NCBI GenBank assembly: GCA_009746045.1
Contig: RPFO01000059.1
Location: 560,501-620,500 of the forward strand
Length of the DNA: 60,000 bases
Direction of reading: 5' to 3'
Source: Mesostigma viride
Lineage: Eukaryota; Streptophyta; Mesostigmatophyceae; Mesostigmatales; Mesostigmataceae
Below the pieces are notes generated by a model that saw only the letters and a program-made list of their open reading frames with translations, had not been told where the DNA came from and ran no database searches. Positions 50,177 through 60,000 of the stretch are shown piece by piece (positions within the stretch are counted from its first letter, which is position 1; each line of letters begins with the position of its first letter). The position numbers were made by a program, and so were the translations under genes.

Positions 50177-50800
50177 GGCCATGGACACGATATGGGTGTG
50201 TGGGTAAGTTGCCAAACCCTGGTACCTAGCCGGCTAGCCCGGTCCGCTAGTGGAACAAACGATCATCACCTACGCTGCATTCTCCCAGGTTGTATTGTAT
50301 AGTGATTCTCCAGATTTCTGTGCGCTGAGCTAGGGTTGTCTCATGGATATTGACATTGAAACTTTGACACTAAAAATGCCTCAACTAACTAGTACAGACA
50401 TTTTTTTTTTTTTAGTATGCGCCATCAAGGCCCACTGCTTTAATATATGCATTTTATTTTGATACGCCCCGACCTCATCATTTGCACCGGCTAGCTTGCC
50501 GGTATAAAAAGCTACAGAAGCACAGGGCTGCATGCATGTAAATATTTTTTTATATACACGGTACAGCATTATGTGAATAACAAGCATGTATTTACTTATG
50601 CATGTGTGCCATTTGTGCTTTAGCCTTTATTACTGCGTTTATTGCTGCATGCCTGTATTGCTGCCTTTAACTGTTGCTGCCTTTATTGCTGCCATTCGCC
50701 TGCTCTATATGAGAATTCGCAGGCGCGGTAGTGCGCACCAGTTGCGGACGGCACCATCCCGTCATTCGCCCGGCCTTCACAATGGGATGTGGCAAGTTTG
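50177..50800. other. Intergenic DNA, no gene seen
   Basis: AT-rich unique sequence with poly-T runs at 50400 and 50545. Nothing recognisable. Confidence 0.35.
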
Positions 50801-50899
50801 TGTCCTGTCCCCGTAAGTGTCCATTATCACGTCGCGGACTACGTTATGCACCAGGCACGAACGTCGAGCCTGCATGGGCCTTGGACATCGGCAGCTGAC

Positions 50900-51818
50900 C
50901 TCAGCGACGGCGGCGGTACGCCTCTGGGTATCGCTTGGCGGACTTGATTTATGCGGATCGATGACACGATATTCGATATTCGAACAGCCTCAGCACATCC
51001 ATGGAGCACATCCAGACATGGTTGTCCAGACTGTCTGGGCCTGGAGGCTTAGGCAGTGGGCCTGGAGAGTGGCGTCGATCGATTTCCGAGGCGATGGCGC
51101 TTGGCGTGACTAGTCGCCTGCCGCCCGGCCCTCCTGCTCCTGGACGGGTCCGCGGTACCCTAGACCGCGAACGTTTTGAAAACTGTTGGGGAGCATGCAT
51201 GCTCCCTGAACACCGCCGATCGAACACCCACATTGGCCTGGCCTGGGCCAGGCTTCGGACGCTCAACCCCTGCGGGCACTCTAAGGACCTCGGTGAGGAT
51301 CGCACGCGCATGCAAGCTCCTCAAGGGCCTGGTGCTCACGGTTCGATCTCACGTATGGTGCAGAGGCGTGTGGACACTCGCCGCTCCCATATGTGCTTGC
51401 GACTGGTTGGCGCACGATCACCAGGATGCTGCGGCACGCGGTTTGAATGTAGGATTTTTCACCCATCGGTCACTCAAGTCTCTGTACAGGGGTATGCCTC
51501 TATCGATCGTATTTCCGATGAACTTAAAGATATCGATGAGTATACCTTCAGCTCTCTTGGTTGCTATGCAGAACAAGAAGAGGTGGAAGATCGACGATTG
51601 TCCAGGCTCACACGCCAGCCCCTGTGGGCAAAACCCCTCCCTCCAAGAGGCAGGGGCGCTTTGCTGAGTAGAGCGCAGTTAGGGTTTTCTAGATAATAAG
51701 ATTATATTAGAGTAAGCTTAGTTCGGTTTCGCTGCTTCGCCCACTTCCATCCATCCAGCAAGGGAATATGTGCTACATGATCTCCCAACGGAGTCATGTT
51801 ATAATTTAATTTAAAATT
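50900..51818 (+). mobile_element. Decayed 3' part of a family B LINE, copy B4
   Basis: In shifting frames it keeps the end of a LINE polymerase: HIGLAWARLRTL near 51230, LLKGLVLTVRS near 51325, LNVGFFTHRSLKSLYRGMPL near 51445 and the Arg/Pro-rich C-terminus near 51600-51670. The tail AATATGTGCTACATGATCTC (51766-51785) then CCAACGGAGTCATG and a TAATTTAATTT end match the B1-B3 tails. Several frameshifts; the left limit is uncertain. Confidence 0.7.
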
Positions 51819-52004
51819 TTTTCATACCTTAAAATGTGTTATAAAAACTACAAAGACTTACTACATCAGAGAGAAGGCACCCGATTCAGTAAACATAACC
51901 AAAGTCAACGCTAGTTACAAGAGATACCACGACAAAATAGCTACAACTATCCGGCATGGGATCGACACTCCACACCATGGGACGAAGTAAAACTGCCCAA
52001 TAAC

Positions 52005-52270
52005 CGTGCTGCATGCGCGCCGCAAAGTCAGCCCGCGTGGGGCTGAGCAAGATGTCAGCCATAGCCCGGGTAATTAAGCGCTACCGAATGGCAGTTGGCG
52101 TCAGTACGACGCGTCCAACATGGTCCGCGCCGACCAAGGGATCGACCTGCGCACGTACTCCAGCTAGGTGGTCCTACCGGAGCCGACAGCACTCCTTAAA
52201 GGAGCCGGCGGTCAGGGTCCTCATGGCCCCGAACCTTGATAAATATAGCTCTGGCATGCAGCTTGTGGCC
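52005..52270 (-). mobile_element. Fragment of the R2/NeSL-type retrotransposon C-terminus
   Basis: The minus strand reads RFGAMRTLTAGSFKECCRLR (52238-52179), matching FGAMGPLTSAFFKECCRLRE of the element at 27.8-30.7 kb, and further on ITRAMADILLSPTRADFAA (about 52070-52015), matching its final residues. The connection between the two is frame-broken. It is a second, much older copy of that family, on the opposite strand. Confidence 0.75.
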
Positions 52271-55083
52271 ATCAGCTTGCGACTTAGCGGACGTCTTGAG
52301 CCCATGCACCTCACCTTTTTAGCACAATTGCTATGGTCAGCCTGCCTATATGGTATTGCATGCGCATGGTTGTATTGCACCCACAGTGTTGCGCCCCGGC
52401 TGGCACCATGCTGTGGGGAGAGCGCTCGATCTGTGGCCTGCGGCCCACTTGTGGCAGTGAGAGACGCTAGGGCGCTCCGTCCCTCCTTCACGTTGTGTAT
52501 AGGGTTGGTCACGCAGTCACGTGTCTATTAATTAATTAATTAATTAATTAATTAATAGGGTTGGTCAAAGGTTCCTTTACTCTGCATTGGTACTCACGTG
52601 ACGCAGTCGTGAGCATGCTTATTAATTCGATGTCGTAGAATAGCTTTTGTAGGACATCTTGAAAAAAAAAGCCAGGTCAGGATCAATACCGCTCTTGCAT
52701 GGCCTGGCTGCATTGCCCATAGTGCGGGTATAAAATTAATAGGCCAGCCCGGGCCGGCGGCATCTCTTAACATGGCCTGGACCGGCTAAGGCCATTCCCA
52801 GGATCGAAGGGTGGCCCGGCCTGAACACATACACGCACCAACTGCTGGCAGACCTAATAGTCCCAGTCCAGTAATTTGAGCATCGCATTCACTCTCTCTC
52901 GACCTGGAGCTTGGACCGCTATATGCAGGACAAGCGGAGATGGCGAATTAATTCATGATTGTCCAGGCCCATGAGACGGTGACCCCGTGGGCAGCCCCCC
53001 CCCCCCCCCACCCACCGAAAGCAAATGAGGCGTTAGATACATATATAGGATTGTTAGACGAGATTAGCCTAGCATACTGCATATATTAGATTCCTGCCGC
53101 CATTTAGAGCTTCTCTCACTGCCACAAGTTCTCTCACTGCCACACGTACGTACCAAGGATTCTCTCGATCTGCATGCCCAAAAGCGTGGAGGCATCCATG
53201 TCACGGAGTAGTCTACCCACGGAAGTGTCTCATCACAGAAATTCAAAATCGACACAAAACCTGCATGCACGCATCATGCCCAACTAGCCCTGCGCATGCA
53301 TGCATACATCAGCGTAGTATTGACCCCTCGCTTTACTCCGCCAGTTTCCACTGCCTCCGCCTCATGTCTCAGCTTATACGGGGTAAGGAAATTTTCATGC
53401 ATCTTAATTATGTTTAGGCATGCAGTTTGAAAAAGCTCATGCCAGATTATAAAGTAGTATTGTTGTCAACCTCTAGTTGATTCTTGATCTACTACAAGTT
53501 CAGAAGCCCCCCCTTCCCATGCCACAAGCCTGCGCGGCCTGCTCTCCCGCATCATACGCCACAGGGTCCACGGGAATGCTGACCACTGCTAAACGAGTAC
53601 GATGTTTACTAAAAAGTTCCTTTGATCCATGCTGCTATGATCCACCGTGCCGGACTCGTCGTGACAGTGGGGCAGGCCGACCTACTCATGAGGTGCGGGC
53701 AAGCAAGCAGCTACGCATGTTGGCTGCAGCCACCACCTCGGTTCTTAACACAGCAATGCCGCCCAGACCGCTGCCACCCGTTGCGGCCACCCACCTATAG
53801 CTGAAAAGGCCGAGCCTACCGACCTGCCAGGGCCGGCTGCGCCACCCGGCTCGGCTCAGGACGTTACCTCGTCTCCCCGCTTGTCAGGTCAGGGCAGGCT
53901 GTGCATGAGGACGATCTCCTCGATGACTGGCGGCATGCTACAAGGTCACGATTAAAGACATTAGGGCAGGTTTGCTCCAAAGTTCACGGACAAGAAGATG
54001 TTGCGCCACGTAAGCACAAGTCTACCAACTCGAAGTACACCAACTGTTATTGGTGCAACAGGCCAGCTGCCACTGCACGCCGCCACCCATGTATCCATGA
54101 GACAACATGTCGACCCATGCACGGAAAACGATAATGTAGCTATATGTGTCCAACAGACACAAAGGCCAGCCCCGTACTGGTGGTCTAATTGGTAGGCTTG
54201 CTGGGCACAGAAGGGTGTAAATGCCTTCGGGTTCAGACTCGAGGACGTGAGAGAGGCCAGTAGCCGGACCGAGCGCGGTGATGGAAGACGCTGGCACATC
54301 TTGGTTCCCGCAAGGTGGTGGTGAGGTCGTTCACACCTTTTGCGGCCTGTCAACGCAGTCAAACAAGCCGTCACGAACCGGATCGACCCACGACAGAGAG
54401 CAAGTGCATTTTAGGGGGAGCACACCCAACAACAAGACCCCAACAAGAGGCAAATGCGGCAATGAATGCTGGCATATAGCAGACCACACCTTGGCAGGAT
54501 CTGCCCTTTGCCTTGGTCCCTGACAGGCCGTGGTAATCATGGCACGCACGTAATCATCCTTGTAATCCGCAGGTAATCGTCCTCGCAGAAAAACACGCAG
54601 GTGGTCATCCTTGCTAGCTAGGGGCGGCATGTGCCAGCAATCATACGCCAAAAACCACCGATGGCAGTCATCCACACAGCAGCTGACAGACACTCCATTG
54701 ACGGAGAAATCGTGACACCTCACATGGGTCCATTAGCTGGCCTGCGCTATGCTTGCACTGGCACAAACTTTGGGTCAACAACAACTCGCTGTCAACACAG
54801 AGGGCTGCTGTCAGTGCTGAGCCTCCGACGCAGCGGTAGCCGATGAGGTATGCAGCACAAAAAACGGAGGCATACAGCATGCAGTGAGCGGCATACAGTA
54901 TATGGTCAGGAGGTATACTGTATATGCAGTGAGCGGCATACAGTATATGCAGTCATTAAGATCAAGAAGGATACATCGTCAATAACCTGCCGTCGCGCAG
55001 TGCACGCTTACAGGCACTACACCACGCATGGGCCTGAAGCGGCGCGACTTGGTGCACATTCCAAGCCTCGAAGGCTAGCTGGA
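52271..55083. other. Intergenic region, no gene supported
   Basis: It includes a (TTAA)n run at 52527-52557, a C run at 52998-53012 and short GCATACAGTATATG repeats at 54890-54955. One tRNA-like segment is listed separately. No frame has a recognisable domain. Confidence 0.4.
54179..54245 (+). repeat. tRNA-like segment (possible SINE or tRNA relic)
   Basis: TGGTCTAATTGGTAGGC resembles a tRNA D arm/A box, and CGGGTTCAGACTCGAGG, 45 bp later, a T arm/B box. Pairing of an acceptor stem was not found. Confidence 0.3.
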
Positions 55084-58000
55084 CTAATGAAATTGCCCCC
55101 CCCGCAATGACATATGAGTACTAAAAAGGTAAACGGTAGCAGGTAAATGGCAGCGGGAAAATGGCAACCGTGCTGGAACAAACAGGTTCAAGGGAAGAGT
55201 GCAGACCGCTGCAGGTCCTCTTGCCCTCCTGTGATGGTGACTGGTGACATAAACGGGTAAACCATCATTGCTAGAACACTTTGGATAGATTGTCAACAGT
55301 GCGCACCGTTCCAGGTCCACCTTCAGGGCGATGTCACGTATGTCGGAATAATAGCGGTCCGTGACGCCCTCCGCGTACTCCCCCCCCGCGGCCACGCGCA
55401 CCACGTCTAATAATAGCTCGTAGTTGCCCATGATGTCCACGTGGTCGCCGCTCGATGACCCGCGGCCCTCCAGCAGCGACTGCGGCGGCTGGTGCAGGTA
55501 CTCCCGGTTGACCACCGCCATGTTGCCCGGCGGGTTGTATCGCGTATCCCGCCACCCGCGCGAACACATGAAGCCCAGGCTCTGTGGGGACAGATGCAAG
55601 CGGCATGGCAGCGGGGGGGGGGCAGGGCGCAAGGATAATGGGGTGTTTTCGGCTGAACACGGCACGGATCCAAACACATCCATGACACAACCAGCGCAGG
55701 CATGAACTAAATCACCCTGTGGGCCCAGCTATTAGCACATTGGCCTCCAAGTTCCCGCCATGACCAGCCATCAAAGCAGAGGCCTCGATCTGGCATCTGT
55801 CCAAGATCTGCTTCTTGCACCCGCCCCAATCCTCACGGCCCGTCTCGCCACCCACCAGTGGCGGCGCGCATCCCGGGCCACCCACCATCCCATGCACACT
55901 CATGCTCACGACCCTCTCGCCACTATCTGTGATCGCATCAGCCCACTAGCAGCAGCACAAATCCTTCACCGCTTAGCTCAGACTGTAGCTCAGACTGTTG
56001 TTGCCGATTGATTAAGCCACCAACCCACCAGCAACGGCGACCATCCCTCGCCACCCACCATAACCCGCAAGCATCTCTTCCCACCCACCAGCAACAACAC
56101 AACCATCCCTGGCCACCCACCAGCAATGGGGCGATTTTTCTCTCCAGCGAACCCTCACCAGATGCGTCTGTTCCCGCCCCTCGTCACCCACCACAAACAC
56201 TGCAAAAATGCAAGCATCCCTCACCACCCACCAGCAACGGTACGGAGCCGTCCCCTTCCCCGATGACCACACCCGCCGCCACGGAGGCCGCGTCGTCGCG
56301 CGCCATTGTGTTGATGGTCAGCGTACTGTACAGCGAGTGGGCGCCCGTGACGTGCGGCGGAGGCACCACGCTCGCACTATACACGTATCCGCGCTCCGTC
56401 GGCAGCTCGTGCTGCTGCAGGCCCACGCCGTAGAGGCACATCATGCGCGTGCGTGGGGCGATCGGAAGCCTGCCAAAGGTGCAAGAAGCGAACCACCGTG
56501 GGGGGGGGGGGGTCAGACACAGCACAGGGTGCAAAGCTCATGGCCTCCGTACATAGACCTACGAACGGATTCTGGGTGCGAGCCTCAGCCCCGGCCCCGG
56601 GTGGTGACATGGCAAAGCACAACATTCTGACCACTGAAGTATCCCTTCTTGTCACTGCTGACAACGAAGCAAATGACAGGGACTGCGGTAATGCATCCGA
56701 CCTAAAGAATCACTCGCAGCCCGGCAGCGAGCCCCCTTGCGAAATGTTGATGCTCTACAGACGTCGGACGCAGTACCGCTAGCAAGCGCTCAACCACCCC
56801 ACACTGTGCGCGACTAATTTAACCATGCATACAAAGCAAGCACGCTCATCGAACGTCCGTGTCCAGTAACTCAGTAACTTCACGAACTTTCGCCATCACT
56901 GCCCACCGCTAAATAGATTCCTGATCCCTCAACCTCCCCTCGCTCACCTGCTTGCCCCTCAATCTCCCCCCTCTGTCACTTTCCCGCGCCCCCTTACTAT
57001 CTTGCCCCCTGAACCCTTGACCTCACCCCTGAACCCTTCTTCTCCCCCCCCCCCCCCCCCCTCACCGTGCCTCTAACGGGTTGGACCAGTACTTGTACAC
57101 ATGCGCCCCCCCCCCCCCCCCCCCCCGCTCGTAACCCACAATGCGCCCCCCCCCCCAGTGAGGCTAATATTGTGCGGAAACCTTTTGCCACTCGGCTTCT
57201 AAGGTTCCGCACAATATTACCAGCGACAACCACTCGCTGGTACACTCAAGTTCATGCCGGAATTAACTTGAGTGTACCAGCGAGTGGTTATCGCTGGTAA
57301 TATTGTGCGGAACCTTAGAAGCTGAGTGGCAAAAGGTTTCCGCACAATATTAACCTAACTTCCCCCCCCCCCCCCCCCTCACCGTGTCTCTAGCGGGTTG
57401 GACCAGTACTTGTACGTGTGCGGACGCGCTTCGTCCAGGTCCACCGAGATGCCGTGGCTGTAGACACCAGCACAAGGGGGGGTGCACGTAGTCACATACC
57501 AGCACACGGGATGCGGAGTAATTGAAAGCTGATTCATTTGAATGCCAACACAAGGGGGGGTGGCAGAATGAGGTGGCAGTATAAGGGGAAGCGCCAGCGC
57601 AGGACGGGGGATTGCAACGAACCGCAAGTACTTTTGATGCTGCTAGCAACGTGGAAGGAAAGCACGATGACACTTTGCTTTTCTTAGGAGGATACGCAAG
57701 CAGGTAATGCCAGAAAACAGAAAGGGCGTGTTAACATCAGCGAGTGCTGACTGGTGCGACACAACGATGCCCAGTCCTCCCCCTGTGCCCTCTACATGCT
57801 ATACCGTGCCATCCCATAGCCACCCTGTCGTGCGCTACAGTGCCATCCTATAGCCACCCTGTCATGCGCATGCACGTAAAGACACATCCTAACATCCCCA
57901 TGCAGGCTTCCTGGCAGAAACGCGCAGCTGCCCAGCTGATCAACAAGATGCGTTTCACAACTGCCTAGCTAATGAAAAAGATACGTTTTGCAGGTACGAA

Positions 58001-58417
58001 GAGAAAAGCGTCCTCCGTCCGCGCAGAGACAAAAATTCCCTCCAGGCGGTTCACCCATATCAAACTACTGTATAACTTAAGGCGGTTCACCAACAGCAAC
58101 CACGCCAGCTCGCTTCCTGCCTTTTGAGGACCGGTAGGGAGCTCGCTAGTCCCCCATGACATCTACCCGAGTGCATGCCCGCACGCAGTAGTGGTCTACG
58201 ACGGACACGCAGCTACGGCGGTACCCCCACTAATACAGAACACCCACTACTACACGCACCCCCCCTTCACCCCCCCTGACCCATCTGTACGCATTCCCAC
58301 ACCCATATCCACTGGCACCCCCCCACTCCCGCACCTGTACACCTGGTCCATGGCACGCATGTATTGCGGCGCCGCCTCGCGCAGGAAACCGATGGTGTCC
58401 TTGATGGAGTAGGCACT
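55084..58417 (-). CDS. PDAT: Phospholipid:diacylglycerol acyltransferase, C-terminal exons (5' partial)
   Basis: Four exons on the minus strand: 58417-58335, 57457-57383, 56469-56232 and 55581-55084. They join in frame (phases 2, 2, 0) to about 297 residues; earlier exons lie beyond the window. PDAT moves an acyl group from a phospholipid to diacylglycerol to make triacylglycerol in endoplasmic reticulum or plastid membranes. Family marks are YKYWSNPLETRLP, MMCLYGVG, TERGYVY, DGSVPLL (catalytic Asp), RYNPPGNMAVVNREYLHQP, LLEGRGSSSGDHVDIMGNYE (catalytic His) and YYSDIRDIA. The lipase-type Ser is in the missing N-terminal half. Family members usually end soon after the SDI motif; here the frame runs about 60 residues further, so a last intron (donor near ACG|GTGCGC) or a lineage-specific tail is possible. 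Introns after exons 2 and 3 contain junction repeats. Confidence 0.93.
55850..56240 (-). repeat. Repeats of the PDAT exon 56469-56232 donor junction
   Basis: The true junction in plus view is CCACCCACCAGCAACGG (56224-56240). CCACCCACCAGCAA or close variants recur on its intron side at about 55849, 56021, 56087 and 56114, with looser copies at 56058 and 56187, often preceded by CATCCCT. On the minus strand these are copies of TTGCTG|GTGGGTGG. Confidence 0.75.
57061..57425 (-). repeat. About 45-bp duplicate of the PDAT exon 57457-57383 end and donor
   Basis: The stretch from CTCACCGTGTCTCTAGCGGG (57379) through TTGGACCAGTACTTGTAC is repeated at 57061-57100 as CTCACCGTGCCTCTAACGGG and TTGGACCAGTACTTGTAC. 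The copy keeps the coding sequence for YWSNPLE and a full GTGAGG donor. A foldback element has since inserted between the two. Confidence 0.9.
57165..57352. mobile_element. 188-bp foldback MITE in a PDAT intron
   Basis: The left arm (from TAATATTGTGCGGAAACC) and right arm (to GGTTTCCGCACAATATTA) are almost perfectly complementary over about 88 bp, meeting near 57258. Each arm also contains an internal inverted pair of the AATATTGTGCGGAA motif. The outer TA or TAA may be the target duplication. It has no coding capacity. Confidence 0.9.
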
Positions 58418-59057
58418 CTGGGGGCACATGAGCAAGCATGCATCCATATTCACTTCATACATTTTCGTTTACTCATCCAGTATGCATCCGCGAACTTTGA
58501 GAATGGAAATACAATCAGAAACAAAGTGCATTTGTTCATTCAACTGCTTCAATCGAGGGTGCGCTCTGGGCACATAGAAGACATGCATCTGATTCCATAC
58601 ATCTGTACATCCGTTCATCCATCTGTTCTGGGCAAGCCGCAAGTCGTCACCACGGGATGCAAGAGTCAAGTTTCGCTCATTCTTAGTTCGTTCGTCCTAT
58701 TTAATTTTTCAAATTCACGTTCTGGGGATACATGATCAGTGGTGCCACTCAAGCAGCGCAGGCCGTGTATGAGACCGGTTGATGGAGAGTTGTCAGGAAT
58801 CAAAGGAAAAACAAGACTCCTGACCACATTGCGAAGACCTGGTGGCCTCTCATGCTGACCTGGCGCGACAGGCACAGACAGGCATCCTGCGTGGTCCCAT
58901 TGGGAAGGCACCGGCCCAAGTTTACGAGTAGCACCTAACGCCTGCTGGGGCAAACACCCGTGGTGAGCCAGCATAAGACGGCCGCTGCTGTGACTACAAG
59001 CGATACCTAGGGATATATTTATATTTATATTCATATTTATAAAATACCGTTTATATA
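58418..59057. other. PDAT intron sequence, no exon recognised
   Basis: This lies upstream of the first PDAT exon seen in the window. No frame matches the expected earlier part of PDAT. Confidence 0.35.
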
Positions 59058-59536
59058 ATACAACTACAACTACAACTACAACTACAACTACAACTACAAC
59101 TACAACTACAACTACAACTACAACTACAACTACAACTACAACTACAACTACAACTACAACTACAACTACAACTACAACTACAACTACAACTACAACTACA
59201 ACTACAACTACAACTACAACTACAACTACAACTACAACTACAACTACAACTACAACTACAACTACAACTACAACTACAACTACAACTACAACTACAACTA
59301 CAACTACAACTACAACTACAACTACAACTACAACTACAACTACAACTACAACTACAACTACAACTACAACTACAACTACAACTACAACTACATATAAATA
59401 TAAATATTTATATAATACAACTACAACTACAACTACAACTACAACTACAACTACAACTACAACTACAACTACAACTACAACTACAACTACAACTACAACT
59501 ACAACTACAACTACAACTACAACTACAACTACAACT

Positions 59537-59621
<85 letters not shown>

Positions 59622-60000
59622 CTACAACTACAACTACAACTACAACTACAACTACAACTACAACTACAACTACAACTACAACTACAACTACAACTACAAC
59701 TACAACTACAACTACAACTACAACTACAACTACAACTACAACTACAACTACATATAAATATAAATATTTATATAATACAACTACAACTACAACTACAACT
59801 ACAACTACAACTACAACTACAACTGCAACTGCAACTGCAACTGCAACTGCAACTGCAACTGCAACTGCAACTGCAACTGCAACTGCAACTGCAACTGCAA
59901 CTGCAACTGCAACTGCAACTGCAACTGCAACTGCAACTGCAACTGCAACTGCAACTGCAACTGCAACTGCAACTGCAACTGCAACTGCAACTGCAACTGC
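59058..60000. repeat. Higher-order (TACAAC)n satellite with AT-rich spacers, running off the window
   Basis: CAACTA hexamers are punctuated by an AT-rich spacer (ATATAAATATAAATATTTAT) at 59392 and 59752, exactly 360 bp apart, with a looser version at about 59015-59056. One block contains a CAA tract (59538-59622) and the last block switches to CAACTG from about 59823 to the edge. Confidence 0.97.

Noticed and set aside
59058-60000. Telomere
   Set aside because: CAACTA is not a known green-lineage telomere unit (TTTAGGG/TTTTAGGG), and the array has internal AT spacers.

Overview
This is nuclear DNA of a eukaryote, most likely a green alga (Viridiplantae). The genes are split by spliceosomal GT-AG introns. 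The Rab6 protein has the green-lineage C-terminal style. A phospholipid:diacylglycerol acyltransferase (PDAT) and a probably plastid-targeted RlmN-type rRNA methyltransferase are present. Non-LTR retrotransposons and very long simple repeats fill the gaps. I cannot name the species from the sequence. AATAAA occurs after two genes, so the TGTAA poly(A) signal typical of core chlorophytes is not obvious here.

Layout. 1-482: last exon of a highly charged nuclear-type protein (minus its start). 1.0-2.8 kb: a non-autonomous piggyBac-like element, followed by a 345-bp TCAC repeat. 3.7-11.7 kb: a retrotransposon graveyard of two LINE families (called A and B here), with ORF1-only copies and CTTA arrays. 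12.2-14.0 kb: an intronless thiamine-diphosphate 2-keto-acid decarboxylase (+). 16.0-21.6 kb: an ABC1/ADCK atypical kinase (-, six exons). 23.2-26.8 kb: Rab6 GTPase (+, five exons). 27.8-30.7 kb: a nearly intact non-LTR element with a restriction-like endonuclease, flanked by a 14-bp target duplication. 30.8-32.1 kb: a second ORF1-only LINE (-). 36.1-45.3 kb: RlmN-like radical-SAM rRNA methyltransferase (-, eleven exons found, last one missing). 46.4-48.2 kb: a two-exon type II membrane sulfotransferase-like protein (+). 48.5-50.2 kb: a second piggyBac-like element. 51-52.3 kb: LINE fragments. 55.1-58.4 kb: the C-terminal exons of PDAT (-). 59.06-60 kb: a higher-order hexanucleotide satellite that runs off the window.

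The genes do not form a pathway; they are unrelated housekeeping genes. ABC1/Rab6 and RlmN/sulfotransferase are two divergently transcribed pairs.

The most striking signal is a recurring one. In about ten of roughly two dozen introns, in five unrelated genes, the end of the exon together with its 5' splice site is tandemly repeated into the intron, with units of 20, 24, 56 or about 60 bp, or as decayed copies. In two genes the unit is exactly 24 bp and in frame, so the copies form a ladder of alternative donors. One intron also has a copy of its 3' splice junction. This looks like a systematic process of intron growth or splice-site shifting by junction duplication.
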